From: Paenibacillus sp. S150
GTDB taxonomy: Bacteria > Bacillota > Bacilli > Paenibacillales > Paenibacillaceae
Assembly (NCBI RefSeq): GCF_019352175.1
Contig: NZ_JACBYI010000008.1
Span: 1-64,000, forward strand
DNA: 64,000 bases
Reading direction: 5' to 3'
Of this stretch, positions 8,540-18,513 are shown one piece after another. A program made the translations under genes and the position numbers. Every line of letters begins with the position of its first letter. Position 1 is the first letter of the stretch. The notes beneath the pieces are model-generated. The model was not told the origin of the DNA. It worked only from the letters and a program-made list of their open reading frames with translations, and searched no databases.

Positions 8540-9502
8540 CTAGTACAAATGGCACGAGACCTGGTGCCCCGAATCCTGCTCGCGCAGCACAGGCTCGTCC
8601 TTGCGGCATTTGTCCATGGCAAAGGGACAGCGCGGATGGAAGGCGCAGCCGGCCGGGGGAGTCTCCGGGTTTGGCACATCGCCGGTCAGCACGATCCGTG
8701 ATTTTTTGAGCCCCGGGGCAGGCACCGGCACTGCGGACATCAACGCCTGCGTGTATGGATGCAGCGGCTGCGCGAACAGCTCCCTGGTTGGCGCCAGCTC
8801 GACGATGCGTCCCAGATACATCACCGCGACCCGGTCGCTGATGAACTTCACGACAGACAGGTCATGGGAGATGAACATGTAGGTCAGGCCGTATTGCTCC
8901 TGCAGATCCTGCATCAGATTAAGCACCTGTGCCTGGATGGACACATCCAGTGCGGAGACCGGTTCATCGCAGACGATGAACTTGGGGTTCAGGGCCAGCG
9001 CACGGGCAATCCCGATCCGCTGCCGCTGGCCGCCGGAGAACTCATGCGGGAAGCGGTGCGCCTGGTAGGGCGACAGGCCCACGACCTCCATCAGCTGCTC
9101 GACGCGGCTTTTCAGCTCGCTGTTCTTCGCCGCTTCATGCGTCCGCAGCGGCTCCTCCAGAATCCGCTGCACCGTCCAGCGCGGGTCCAGCGAGGCATAC
9201 GGGTCCTGGAATACCATCTGCATATGGGTGCGGAAACGCCGCAGCTGCTCGGTGTCCAGACTGCGGACATCCGTGCCGCCGAACAGGATTTCGCCTTCTG
9301 TCGGCTCTATCAGCCGCAGAATCGCCCGGCCGGTGGTGGACTTGCCGCAGCCGGATTCGCCTACCACGGCCAGGGTTTCCCCTTGCTCCACGGATAATGT
9401 AATGCCGTCCACCGCTTTTACAGCGCCGACCTGCTTGGCGAAAAAGCCCTTGCGGACCGGATAATGCTTCTTCAGATTGCGGACTTCCAGAATTGCGCTC
9501 AT
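8540..9502 (-). CDS. Peptide ABC transporter ATPase, OppF/DppF type
   Basis: A 320-residue ATP-binding subunit. Walker A is [12 protein letters not shown], the signature [15 protein letters not shown] and Walker [12 protein letters not shown]. The carboxy end [21 protein letters not shown] is the cysteine-rich Opp/Dpp ATPase tail, which often binds an iron-sulfur cluster. I chose the ATG at 9502 behind GGAGGAGGT. It overlaps the oppD stop as ATGA, so the two ATPases are coupled. It is the last gene of the transport operon. Together with OppD it should power uptake of a peptide or peptide-like substrate through the OppB/OppC-type pore. Confidence 0.93.
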   Translation of the reverse strand: MSAILEVRNLKKHYPVRKGFFAKQVGAVKAVDGITLSVEQGETLAVVGESGCGKSTTGRAILRLIEPTEGEILFGGTDVRSLDTEQLRRFRTHMQMVFQDPYASLDPRWTVQRILEEPLRTHEAAKNSELKSRVEQLMEVVGLSPYQAHRFPHEFSGGQRQRIGIARALALNPKFIVCDEPVSALDVSIQAQVLNLMQDLQEQYGLTYMFISHDLSVVKFISDRVAVMYLGRIVELAPTRELFAQPLHPYTQALMSAVPVPAPGLKKSRIVLTGDVPNPETPPAGCAFHPRCPFAMDKCRKDEPVLREQDSGHQVSCHLY

Positions 9503-10479
9503 GATACCTCCTCCCCCTGCTGCAGCAGACAACGGCAGCTGTGTCCGGGCCGGGCTTCCAGCAGCTCCGGGCGTTCCGTCCAGCAGCGGTCAAACACCAT
9601 CGGACAGCGGGGAGCGAACCGGCAGCCGGCCGGCAGATCGGCCGGATTCGGCACTTGGCCCGGAATCGAGGACAGACGGCCGCTGTCCCCGGCAAGCTGG
9701 GGCAGCGAGGCCAGCAGCCCTCGGGTGTAAGGATGCAGCGGCGAGCCGAACAGCGCCGCCACCTCCGCCTCCTCGACAATCTGGCCCGCATACATAATCA
9801 CAACCCGGTCGCACATTTCCGCGACTACACCAAGATCATGCGTAATCATCAGGATGGACATGCCCTCGGTCTGCTGCAGCTCGCGCATCAGATCCAGAAT
9901 TTGCGCCTGGATCGTCACGTCCAGCGCCGTCGTCGGCTCATCGGCAATCAGCAGCTGCGGACTGCAGACCATCGCCATGGCAATCATGACACGCTGGCGC
10001 ATCCCGCCGGATAACTGGTGGGCATACTGCTGGGCAATTTTTTCCGGACGGGGAATCCCGACCTTGCGCAGCATTTCGACCGCACGCTCCTCCGCTTCCT
10101 TCTTGCCCAGCTTCAGATGAAACCGGGCCGATTCGGAAATCTGGCGGCCGATTTTGAATACCGGATTCAGCGAGGTCATCGGCTCCTGAAAAATCATCGC
10201 AATCCGGTTACCCCGGATATTGCGCACTTCCTTCACCGGCATCTCCAGCATGTTCTTGCCTTCAAAACGGATCTGCCCGGCGGCAATCCGGCTGATCCGC
10301 TTCGGCAGCAGCTGCATAATCGACAGCGAGGTGATGCTTTTGCCGCAGCCGGATTCGCCGACAATGCCCAGCGTCTCCCCTTTGCGCACGGACAGGCTGA
10401 TGCCGTCAACCGCACGGATGGTACCCGCAGCCGTTGTGAATTCGGTGCAGAGCCCGGATACTTCAAGCAGTTCTGTCAT
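9499..10479 (-). CDS. Peptide ABC transporter ATPase, OppD/DppD type
   Basis: A 326-residue ATP-binding subunit with Walker [14 protein letters not shown], signature [15 protein letters not shown], Walker [13 protein letters not shown] and the oligopeptide-transporter carboxy tail ([19 protein letters not shown]). It follows the M20 hydrolase gene by 123 nt and overlaps oppF by 4 nt. Placing the ATPase genes after a hydrolase gene suggests that uptake and cleavage are co-ordinated. Confidence 0.93.
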   Translation of the reverse strand: MTELLEVSGLCTEFTTAAGTIRAVDGISLSVRKGETLGIVGESGCGKSITSLSIMQLLPKRISRIAAGQIRFEGKNMLEMPVKEVRNIRGNRIAMIFQEPMTSLNPVFKIGRQISESARFHLKLGKKEAEERAVEMLRKVGIPRPEKIAQQYAHQLSGGMRQRVMIAMAMVCSPQLLIADEPTTALDVTIQAQILDLMRELQQTEGMSILMITHDLGVVAEMCDRVVIMYAGQIVEEAEVAALFGSPLHPYTRGLLASLPQLAGDSGRLSSIPGQVPNPADLPAGCRFAPRCPMVFDRCWTERPELLEARPGHSCRCLLQQGEEVS

Positions 10480-10602
10480 CTTTATCCCTCCCGGCGGTAA
10501 ATATTATGTTCGTGTCTCGGCCTGAACTTGAAAAGGATATACAGACTCTAATCGTAACATCAATTCCGCTCAGATTTTCAGCGTAAAATTTGTCAGCGCC
10601 CT

Positions 10603-11886
10603 TTACTTTCCGCTTTCTTCCACACCAAGGTACTTCAGCGCTGTCAGCGCATAGACCTTGGCAGACTGGATGATCTGCCAGACCGGTGCTTTTTCATTGA
10701 AATTGTGGATGGTGGACAGCTCGGCCGGGCCGTATTGCAGCACGGGAATCTGGTGGGTGCGGAAATGGCGCGCATCGCTGGAGGCCCATTGCAGTACCCC
10801 GTAGGCTTCCTCTCCGCTCACCTCACAGATGCTCTCCACCAGATCGCTGACGATGGGTTCTTCCGTAGAAGTCCAGTTGGCGTTGCCCTGGAAGCCGAAG
10901 CCTTTGACCTCGGATTCGATGCCTGCTTCAAGCAGCAGCGAACGCGCGCGGTCCAGCACATCGCGGTAATCGACGCCAAAAGGCACCCGCGAATCCACCT
11001 GCACCGTACAGCGGTCCGCCACAACGTTCACCTTGGTTCCGCCCTGAATCGTTCCGATGTTGACGGTCACGTGGTCAAACACCTGGTAGGCAATAGAGCC
11101 GTCCTGCTCCCGCTCCTTCACATAATCCTGCGAAATGCGGATGATCTCCTTCACTTCCTCCGGAATGTCGGGCTTGATATCCCACAGCCGCTGCAGGGCT
11201 TCAATCCCCTTGGCCGCTTTGACAATCGCACTGTCCCCCACCACCGGGGAGAGGCTGCCGTGTCCCGGCGTGCCTTCCACCGTGAATTCGAACCAGCAGC
11301 TGCCCTTCTGGCCGATCGTCGGATTCAGCGGACCGGATGGCTCGGCAATAACCGCAGCCGTTCCTGTGACCAGCCCGCGTTCCAGCACCCACGGCACGCC
11401 AAGATGGCCGCCGGTCTCTTCATCCGGCACAACCAGCAGAGCCAAATCTCCGCTCAGCGGCACGCCAAGCTTGGACAGCAACCCCATGGCGAAGATGAGT
11501 CCGGCCAGTCCGGCCTTCATATCGGAGGCGCCTCTTCCCAGCATATAGCCGTCCACAATGTCGCCGCTGAACGGATCGAAATCCCAGCGCGACAGGTCAC
11601 CGGCGGGAACCACATCCGTGTGTCCGCAGAAGATCAATTTTTTACCGGAAGGCGCTGCGGCCCCGGTTTTCAAGGTGGAGACGAGGTTCAGCATCGTTTC
11701 AGTCGCCGGATGCACCTCGGTATCTATTCCTGCCTGCTTCAGATAATCAATAATGAACGCACTGATTTCACGCGAATCCCCCGGAGGGTTCTCGGAAGGG
11801 AAACGGATCAGCTGCGAGCACAGCTCCAGCAATTGGTCCTGTTGTTCCTCGATCTCCTGGAGTACCTTGCTTTTCCAATCTGTCAT
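10603..11886 (-). CDS. M20 family metallohydrolase (ArgE/DapE-like)
   Basis: A 427-residue zinc-dependent amidohydrolase or peptidase. The metal ligands and catalytic residues are visible: GHTDVVPAG (His89, Asp91), GRGASDMKAG (Asp122) and VPDEETGG (catalytic Glu156 and ligand Glu157). The dimerisation domain and the distal His region (FNEKAP) follow. The family contains acetylornithine deacetylases, DapE, carboxypeptidases and N-carbamoyl-amino-acid hydrolases, so the bond cut cannot be fixed by eye. It sits between the binding-protein gene and oppD, which implies that it processes the imported substrate in the cytoplasm. Confidence 0.88.
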   Translation of the reverse strand: MTDWKSKVLQEIEEQQDQLLELCSQLIRFPSENPPGDSREISAFIIDYLKQAGIDTEVHPATETMLNLVSTLKTGAAAPSGKKLIFCGHTDVVPAGDLSRWDFDPFSGDIVDGYMLGRGASDMKAGLAGLIFAMGLLSKLGVPLSGDLALLVVPDEETGGHLGVPWVLERGLVTGTAAVIAEPSGPLNPTIGQKGSCWFEFTVEGTPGHGSLSPVVGDSAIVKAAKGIEALQRLWDIKPDIPEEVKEIIRISQDYVKEREQDGSIAYQVFDHVTVNIGTIQGGTKVNVVADRCTVQVDSRVPFGVDYRDVLDRARSLLLEAGIESEVKGFGFQGNANWTSTEEPIVSDLVESICEVSGEEAYGVLQWASSDARHFRTHQIPVLQYGPAELSTIHNFNEKAPVWQIIQSAKVYALTALKYLGVEESGK

Positions 11887-11971
11887 GAAGTCCGCTCTCC
11901 TTTGGGTCCTCTGTAATTTGGAAAAAGAGGGACGACAGCCGCAAGGCCCGTCCGCTCTTTTTCAGAGTTCT

Positions 11972-13573
11972 CTATTCCTGAATCGACAGCGGGTAGAAGC
12001 GGATCACTTCATCCGGGTAGAACGCATAGCCGCTGATCTTGTTGCTCATGCCGACAATGCGGTTGTACTCGTACAGATAAGCCCATGGCGCTTCCGTGGT
12101 GATAATTTCCTGTGCCTGCCTGTACAGCTCTGCGCGCCGGGCGGCGTCAGGCTCGGTGTTGGCCTGTTCCCACAGCTTGTCTACCTCGGCGTTCTGGTAG
12201 TTGTTGTAGTTGGAGGAGCCTTTGCCGTACATCAGGAAGCCAAGATGATAACCCGGATCGTTGACAAAAGATGTCCATTTGGAGATATACGCCGTCAGGT
12301 TCTTCGTTTTCTGCTGCTCCAGGAACTGGGCGCGGGCCAGCTTGTTGATGTTCATCGTTACTCCGATTTTGGCCAGCTCGGCCTGGATCAGCACAGCATC
12401 GTCTTCCCAGTCATCGAACCCGGAGCCGAGCGTGAAGTCGAAGCTGAAGCCATTTTCATAGCCCGCTTCCTTAAGCAATTCCTTCGCCTTGTCGAGATTG
12501 TGCTCGTAGACATAGCCTGCATCCGTGAAGCCCGGCGTATTGCTGGCCACCGAACTCTTCATTTGCTTGGCTTGTCCATACATTACACCGGTCAGCAGCT
12601 CATCGTAAGGAATTGCGTAGCTGATGGCCTGGCGGACCTTTTCGTTGTCAAAAGGCTTCACGCTGTTGTTCATTGCAAAATAGAGAATCCGGTTGCTCGC
12701 ATTGGAGGCTACTGTCAGTTCCGTGTTGCTCTTCAGGGAATCAACATCCTTCGGCGGAATCTCAATCGCCATGTCAACGTCGCCCTTATCCAGCAGCAGC
12801 ACGCGGTTGGAGGCTTCCTTGGTGAACTTCAGCGTCACCTTGCCGAGCTTCGGCGCACCTTGCCAGTACTCCTCGTTCGGAGTGAATACCGCTTCGGTAG
12901 CCGGGTCCCATTTCTGCAGAATGAACGGGCCGGAGCCGGCGGTGTTTGTCTTCAGGTAATCTGCGCCCTGCGCTTCCGCCGTCTTCTGGTCAACGATGGA
13001 GAAGGTGTACATGGCCAGAATTTGCAGGAAATTATGATTGGCATTAGTCAGGGTAATTTCAACGGTGGAATCATCTGCGGCGGTTACGGATTGGATCGCT
13101 GCCATTCCGTAGAGAAAGCTCCCGGAGCTGGACTTGGCCACACGGTCAAAGGAATACACAACCGACGCCGCATCCACCGGATTGCCGCTCTGGAATTTCA
13201 CGCCGGCTTTCAGCTTGAAGGTGTAGACTGTATTGTCGCTCGACACTTCCCAGCTCTCGGCAAGCATGGGCTGAATGTCTTCGGTGTTGGCGATACTGGC
13301 GCCATTTTCTGTCTTGATGCCATAGGTGACGAGCTGGTCATATGCGGCCAGAACCAGGGTATCCGAGGTGAGATCATTGGCTTCCGCCGGGTCAAGCGTA
13401 GTGCCGCCTTCGGAATAAGCGACCGTCAGGAAAGGCTTCGCTGCCGTTGTCTCTCCTGTTGCTGCGGTGCCCTCAGCCGCCGAAGTGGCAGCAGGCGTCT
13501 GCGGATTGGCGCTGCTTGCGCAGCCGGCGAGCACGATTGAAAGAGCTACGAGTGTGGACAGCAGTTTCTTCAT
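11972..13573 (-). CDS. Solute-binding lipoprotein, family 5 (OppA/DppA type)
   Basis: A 533-residue extracellular substrate-binding protein. The signal peptide ends in the lipobox LAGC with the lipidated Cys at residue 18, followed by a Ser/Thr/Ala-rich linker. The SBP_bac_5 core opens with GGTTLDPAEANDLTSDTL and includes WEVSSDNTVYTFKLKAGVKF and the long peptide-binding lobe. It lies between the permease genes and the M20 hydrolase. It would capture the peptide or amino-acid derivative and deliver it to the OppB/C-like permeases. Confidence 0.93.
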   Translation of the reverse strand: MKKLLSTLVALSIVLAGCASSANPQTPAATSAAEGTAATGETTAAKPFLTVAYSEGGTTLDPAEANDLTSDTLVLAAYDQLVTYGIKTENGASIANTEDIQPMLAESWEVSSDNTVYTFKLKAGVKFQSGNPVDAASVVYSFDRVAKSSSGSFLYGMAAIQSVTAADDSTVEITLTNANHNFLQILAMYTFSIVDQKTAEAQGADYLKTNTAGSGPFILQKWDPATEAVFTPNEEYWQGAPKLGKVTLKFTKEASNRVLLLDKGDVDMAIEIPPKDVDSLKSNTELTVASNASNRILYFAMNNSVKPFDNEKVRQAISYAIPYDELLTGVMYGQAKQMKSSVASNTPGFTDAGYVYEHNLDKAKELLKEAGYENGFSFDFTLGSGFDDWEDDAVLIQAELAKIGVTMNINKLARAQFLEQQKTKNLTAYISKWTSFVNDPGYHLGFLMYGKGSSNYNNYQNAEVDKLWEQANTEPDAARRAELYRQAQEIITTEAPWAYLYEYNRIVGMSNKISGYAFYPDEVIRFYPLSIQE

Positions 13574-13770
13574 GAATAATTCCTCCCTTTTTCTCTATCC
13601 GAGTATGCGTTCAACACTAGAAATGTGCTGCAGATCCCCCGTGACCAGCCTAACACCGGTGTCTATCCACGGGATATGTTCTGGGCGTACTGGATACAAG
13701 TACAATGCTGCTGATTTATCTTTACCGGGAAAGGGCGGGAAGCGGCGGACACTGCCGGCCGCTCTCCTGC

Positions 13771-14670
13771 TTACTTGCCCGAACGCAACCGCGGATCAAG
13801 CACATCCCGGAAACCGTCGCCGAGCAGATTAAAACCGAGAATGGAGGTGGCAATTCCGAGTCCCGGGAAGGTTACCAGCCACCACTGGCCGGAGATAATA
13901 TACTCTCTGCCTTCCGAGATCATCGCCCCCCACTCGGCAATCGGAGGCTTGACTCCAAGGCCGAGAAAGCTGAGGCTGGAGGCTGTCAGAATGGCGAAGC
14001 CCATGCCCAGTGTCGCCTGGACCATCAACGGAGCGAGGGCATTCGGGAGAATATGCCGGTACAGAATAACCGAGTTCTTCACCCCGATGGCCCGGCTGGC
14101 TTCCACATACTCCTTCTCGCGGAGTGAGACGGTCTGGCCGAACATCAGCCGGGCGAACTCCGGAATGCCGACGATGCCGACCGCGATCATCGCACTGGTC
14201 AGGCCCGCCCCGATGGAAGCGGCGATTGCCATGGAGAGCACGAGTGACGGGAAGGACAGCAGAACATCCATCAGGCGCATGATGATCGTTCCGGTCCGCC
14301 CGCCGTAGTAGGCGGCGATCCCGCCAAGCGGAACACCGATCAGAAACGAGATGGCTACGGCAATCAGGCCGGTCCAGATGCTGATCCGCGCTCCGTAGAG
14401 CACCCGGCTGAATATATCCCGCCCGAAGTTGTCCGTCCCGAACCAATGGCTGCCGGAAGGGGCCTGCAATTTGTTCGCCATGTCCGTAATGTAGGGATCA
14501 TGCGGCGCAATCCATGGCGCGATCAGGGCCGTCACGGTCCAGATGAGAATAAAGACCAGGCCGACCGCGGCAAGCCGGTTATGCAGAAGCAGAGAGAACA
14601 GTGTTTTGGGTTTGTGGGCAGCTGCGGGTGATGAAGGCTTGCCCTGCGCTGAATGTGCTGCCGTGCTCAA
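13771..14670 (-). CDS. Peptide ABC transporter permease, OppC/DppC type
   Basis: A 299-residue inner-membrane permease. A cytoplasmic amino end precedes the first TM (LAAVGLVFILIWTVTALIAPW). The conserved HWFGTDNFGRDIFSRVLYG motif marks the DppC class. The EAA loop reads EYVEASRAIGVKNSVILYRH ahead of ILPN. It begins 30 nt after oppB and pairs with it. Confidence 0.94.
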   Translation of the reverse strand: MSTAAHSAQGKPSSPAAAHKPKTLFSLLLHNRLAAVGLVFILIWTVTALIAPWIAPHDPYITDMANKLQAPSGSHWFGTDNFGRDIFSRVLYGARISIWTGLIAVAISFLIGVPLGGIAAYYGGRTGTIIMRLMDVLLSFPSLVLSMAIAASIGAGLTSAMIAVGIVGIPEFARLMFGQTVSLREKEYVEASRAIGVKNSVILYRHILPNALAPLMVQATLGMGFAILTASSLSFLGLGVKPPIAEWGAMISEGREYIISGQWWLVTFPGLGIATSILGFNLLGDGFRDVLDPRLRSGK

Positions 14671-14700
14671 TGGAAATCTCCTCCTTTCGGAAATGCCGGC

Positions 14701-15711
14701 TTATTCATAGCGGATTCGCGGATCAATGAGGCCATAGATCAGATCGACTGCCAGATTAATGCCGCAGTAGAGAATGGCGCTGACCAGCGTGAAGGCCTGG
14801 ATCGGCGCGTAATCCGCAGCCAGAATGGAATCGGTGACGTAGCCGCCGATTCCCGGCCAGGAGAAGATTGTCTCCGTGATCACCGCACCGCCCATCAGGT
14901 AGCCGAACTGCAGACCGAGCACCGTAAGCGTTGGAATCAGCGCATTGACCAGCGCATGCTTGCCGATGACCGCCGATTCCTTCAGTCCCTTGGCCCGTGC
15001 GGTCCGGACGAAATCCTGGTCGACCACCTCCAGCATGCTGGAGCGGGTCATCCGGGCCACGATGGCCATCGTGCCTGTGCTGAGGCAAATTGCCGGAAGC
15101 AGCAGGTGGGCAATACTGCTTTTGAGTGCGAGGATATCGCCTGATAAAATACTGTCCAGTACATACAATCCGGTAATTTGCACCGGCGGATTCAGGTCCC
15201 CGCTGATGCGCCCCATCGGAGCAGGCGACCAGCCAAGGATGGAATAAAAGATATAAATGAACATCAGACCCAGCCAGAAGATTGGCACACATGCACCTAT
15301 GAGTGAGAAGACGCGCGAGATATGGTCCAGAATCGACTCCTTGCGGGTGGCGGCAACAATGCCGACGGGAATGGCCACCACAACCGCGATCAGAATGCTT
15401 GCAAGCGTCAGCTCCAGGGTCGCCGGGAACCGGGTGGCAAGATCGCTTGCGACCGAATGCCCCGTATGATAGGCATAGCCGATGTTCCCCTGGAACAGCT
15501 GCCCGAAATAACTGAAGAATTGGATGTACAGCGGCTTGTCCAGCCCCATGTCCTGGCGGATTTTGTTGACCGTCTCCTCCGGAGCCTGTTCCCCGGCCAG
15601 CATGATTGCGGGATCACCCGGCAATACCCTGGAGAGAATGAACGTGATCACGATGATGCCCAGCAAGGCCGGAATCATCTGTGCCAGTCTTTTTAATGTG
15701 TAAGCAAACAA
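14701..15711 (-). CDS. Peptide ABC transporter permease, OppB/DppB type
   Basis: A 336-residue permease and the first gene of the transport operon. The opening FAYTLKRLAQMIPALLGIIV with FILSRVLPGDPA is typical of the family. The EAA motif DFVRTARAKGLKESAVIGKH is clear, and GGAVITETIFSWPGIGGYV follows. The 300-nt gap to the PucR gene, with a terminator beyond the PucR stop, suggests that the operon has its own promoter. Confidence 0.94.
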   Translation of the reverse strand: MFAYTLKRLAQMIPALLGIIVITFILSRVLPGDPAIMLAGEQAPEETVNKIRQDMGLDKPLYIQFFSYFGQLFQGNIGYAYHTGHSVASDLATRFPATLELTLASILIAVVVAIPVGIVAATRKESILDHISRVFSLIGACVPIFWLGLMFIYIFYSILGWSPAPMGRISGDLNPPVQITGLYVLDSILSGDILALKSSIAHLLLPAICLSTGTMAIVARMTRSSMLEVVDQDFVRTARAKGLKESAVIGKHALVNALIPTLTVLGLQFGYLMGGAVITETIFSWPGIGGYVTDSILAADYAPIQAFTLVSAILYCGINLAVDLIYGLIDPRIRYE

Positions 15712-15869
15712 TGACTCAACCCCCTTACGGCTCTTTTGCCTTCATGCTTTGAGCTTTTTTCTGCTGCAGCGCAGGCTCCATGTCAGGTACCATGCGGTTT
15801 CTTTTCTCTCTTAGGTAGTTGTGCTAATTCTACATAGAATTTGCCCCCCTCACTACGTCCCGTTCAGCT

Positions 15870-15900
15870 AAAAAAAAGCACAACCGTTTGTCGATTGTGC
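15870..15900 (-). terminator. Terminator of the PucR-type regulator gene
   Basis: Stem GCACAA/TTGTGC with inner CG pairs, followed on the minus strand by eight T residues. It separates the regulator from the opp operon. Confidence 0.75.
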
Positions 15901-16019
15901 ACTACAGACCCGTTTTAATGTCACATTTTCTAACACAATATCCTAAGCAGAGACGGAATTTCCGTTCTTTTTACAGAAAGGTACCGTTCAGCAAGAATTC
16001 TCCAAAATTCCAATTCCGC

Positions 16020-17546
16020 CTATTTTTCCTGCAGATAGTAGTAGATCAGACACAAATGGCAAACAAACTGCTCGCGCGGATCATTCAGATCGAAGCCGGT
16101 AATATCGCGGATGCGCTCCAGCCGGTATTTGACGGAATTGCGGTGGATGTACAGGCTGTTCGCCGTCTCGATCAGGCTTCCCCGGAATTCCAGATAATGG
16201 TAAAATGTCAGCAGCATATTGCTGTCATGCTCCTGGTCATACTGCCGCAGCTTGCCCAGCTTGCGCTCGAACAAGGCGGCAATCCCCTCACCGCTCAGCC
16301 CCTCCAGCAGATGGTATACCTCGATTTCTTCATAGCGGGTCACACCGCCCGCTCCCTGGCCAAGGCGTCTTGCGATGGACAGCGCTTTGCGCGCTTCATT
16401 ATAGCTGGCCTGAATATCCCAGAGATATTCGGAGGTCCCGACTCCCGTGCGGTAGCCGCCCAGGCCTTCCTCTTTGTCCCGCAGCCAGCCTTCCAGCGTC
16501 GCCGCCCATGATTCCCCGGCGTCGCCGGCAACGGCGAATTTGCGGCCCTCCGGCGTCGGCAGGAACAGCACTGCACGGTTCGAGCGGAATTCGGCATGGG
16601 GCATCACGCCGCGTTTGAGCGCCTCCTGCTCCAGCAGCCGGTTCACCGTTTCCTCATCCGGCGCGGTTTCGCCTTCGATCACGGCGACCTCCCATTTGTG
16701 CCCGGGATTCATCCCCAGCTGGCGCGCCCGCCGCTCCACTTCATGTCTTGACGGCAGGGGCGGCGTCAGCAGCTCATCGATAAAATTGCCGCGCAGCCGG
16801 AACTCCGTATCCTCGGCTACTTTTTTCCGCATCAGCTCCAGGGCAAACACCAGACGGGCCTGCTCAATCCCCACTTCCTCCATATCATCCAGCTGCTCCT
16901 TGTGGACCAGCAGCCTGGCTACCGTCCGCCGGTCCACATGGATATTCCAGCTCAGCGGCTGCTCCGCCCGCGACCAGTCAAACTGCGACGGCGAGGATAC
17001 AATGATATTCCGCTCCGTGTCGACCAGGGCGACCGGCGCCTTCAAGAACTCAGCCACATTGTCGCTCACCGCCTGAATCCCGCTGTTCTCCAGCACCATC
17101 GTGGTCAGCGTACGGTATACTTCCTCCGCCCGGCGCAGCAGCATGGCCTGGCGGCCAAGCAGCAGCTCCATTACCGGCTGGGTGATATCCGTGTAGGGGA
17201 TTTCCGGCGGAATCTCCACGATGGGCAGACCGCAGGCATTGCTCGCCTCAATCGCCCCTTGCGGAATTTCTTTGAGGAACCGGGCCGGCTTGATCGCCAG
17301 CGCAGCCGCGCCTAACTGGTCCAGGGTGTAGACCAGCTCGGTCAGCAGCGAAGGGTCGTGGCGGATGGAGTAGGCTGTGGTCAACAGCATCACGCCTTCG
17401 CTGATCCAGCCCTTCAGATCAGGCACCTCCATAATATCCACAAAACGCACCACCCGGTCCAGCCCCTGCACTCCGCTTATGACGCTTGCCTTGGACAGAA
17501 TCGGAAGCTGCATCAGTTCTCTTAAGGTAATGCCCTGAGTATTCAA
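16020..17546 (-). CDS. PucR family transcriptional regulator
   Basis: A 508-residue regulator. The amino-terminal PucR (purine-catabolism type) domain begins MNTQGITLRELMQLPILSKA and contains VRFVDIMEVPDLKGWISEG. A middle GGDEF-like region follows, and the carboxy-terminal PucR helix-turn-helix reads SLYIHRNSVKYRLERIRDIT. Members act as ligand-responsive activators of catabolic genes for purines, hydantoins or amino-acid derivatives. It is monocistronic between two operons (DUF1177-racemase upstream, opp downstream), making it the likely regulator of both. The ligand is unknown. Confidence 0.9.
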   Translation of the reverse strand: MNTQGITLRELMQLPILSKASVISGVQGLDRVVRFVDIMEVPDLKGWISEGVMLLTTAYSIRHDPSLLTELVYTLDQLGAAALAIKPARFLKEIPQGAIEASNACGLPIVEIPPEIPYTDITQPVMELLLGRQAMLLRRAEEVYRTLTTMVLENSGIQAVSDNVAEFLKAPVALVDTERNIIVSSPSQFDWSRAEQPLSWNIHVDRRTVARLLVHKEQLDDMEEVGIEQARLVFALELMRKKVAEDTEFRLRGNFIDELLTPPLPSRHEVERRARQLGMNPGHKWEVAVIEGETAPDEETVNRLLEQEALKRGVMPHAEFRSNRAVLFLPTPEGRKFAVAGDAGESWAATLEGWLRDKEEGLGGYRTGVGTSEYLWDIQASYNEARKALSIARRLGQGAGGVTRYEEIEVYHLLEGLSGEGIAALFERKLGKLRQYDQEHDSNMLLTFYHYLEFRGSLIETANSLYIHRNSVKYRLERIRDITGFDLNDPREQFVCHLCLIYYYLQEK

Positions 17547-17740
17547 CGATTATTTCCCCCTTCTGCTGTCTTCAGTATTTCATGATTTTTCCTGAAATAT
17601 GCCAAACCTCAGCTCCCGATAGTTTAGCAGAATTTGTCGAATAACCAAAAGGATAAGTTTTTCATCTGGAAGCAGACACTTCCGCTCTGCTCATCCTCTT
17701 CCCCGCCTGGCTTCCGCTTTTCAGTTCCTGTACAGTGAGC

Positions 17741-17781
17741 AAAAAAAGCGGATACATCCCTTCAAAAAGGGGTATCCGCTT
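17741..17781 (-). terminator. Terminator of the DUF1177-AroM-M29-racemase operon
   Basis: Arms AAGCGGATAC and GTATCCGCTT around a loop that itself pairs CCCTT with AGGGG, followed on the minus strand by seven T residues. Confidence 0.8.
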
Positions 17782-17798
17782 CTGCAAATCACAGTAGA

Positions 17799-18458
17799 CT
17801 ATTGCCGCCGGTGGTGAAGCTCCGGCACCGCAGCGGCGGATGCCGCTGCTGCGCCGAGCGCCAGGATCGGGTCCAGCGCGCGGACACCGAGCTTCTCCTC
17901 CAGCTCCGCCGCCAGTCCGATAGTGGCGAAGCCGGTACAGGCCAGGACAATGGCTGCCGCTCCGCGCGCCTTCAGCCGTGCAGCGGCAGCCAAGGCGCCG
18001 GCACGCCCCGCAGGCGTATTCAAGTCAAGGGTCGTTGTTACTCCGTCCGGGCGGTCCATGCCCGCATAAGCCTCTCCGAGTATGCTCCGGATCAGGGGCG
18101 GCACCTCCGTAAGGATAGTCAGCACGCCCACCCTGGAGGAATACGCCATCGCCATATGCGCGGCGCAGGAGCCCGCACCGAGAACGGGCACCTTCACTGC
18201 CGCTCTGGCTTCCCCCAGGGCAGGATCTGCCGCGCAGCTGATCCCGATGGCGGTGCAGCCGCTGCGTTCCAGTTCGCGGGCGAGCGCAATGATCTTGGGG
18301 ACCGATTGCGCTTCCGTCTCCGCATCGTAGACCCCTTGAGGCTGATCCTGAATGCAGCGGCTCATGACGGGCAGCCCGAAGCGGCGCTCAATCAGCTCGC
18401 CGTGCAGCTGGACGGCCGCCTCTTCCTCCAATGTGATGACGCGGATAATTCCCAGCAT
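17799..18458 (-). CDS. Aspartate/glutamate/hydantoin racemase family protein
   Basis: A 219-residue enzyme of the cofactor-independent two-cysteine racemase superfamily. The cysteines sit in GISCAADPAL (Cys75) and VLACTGFATIG (Cys174), the spacing expected for the paired proton-abstracting thiols. GAGSCAAHMAMAYSSRVGVL supplies the substrate loop. The length and the CxGFA-type second motif fit the hydantoin racemase (HyuE) branch better than glutamate racemase MurI. It is the last gene of a four-gene operon. It probably interconverts stereoisomers of the imported compound. Confidence 0.82.
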   Translation of the reverse strand: MLGIIRVITLEEEAAVQLHGELIERRFGLPVMSRCIQDQPQGVYDAETEAQSVPKIIALARELERSGCTAIGISCAADPALGEARAAVKVPVLGAGSCAAHMAMAYSSRVGVLTILTEVPPLIRSILGEAYAGMDRPDGVTTTLDLNTPAGRAGALAAAARLKARGAAAIVLACTGFATIGLAAELEEKLGVRALDPILALGAAAASAAAVPELHHRRQ

Positions 18459-18513
18459 CCCTATTCCTCCTGTTCAGCAGCCTTGCCCGGGCCGCGTATT
18501 CCAATCTGTATGC

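Noticed and set aside
11753..13540. A 595-codon plus-strand ORF
   Set aside because: It is antisense to the M20 and OppA genes, which have clear motifs; the plus-strand translation has no domain pattern.
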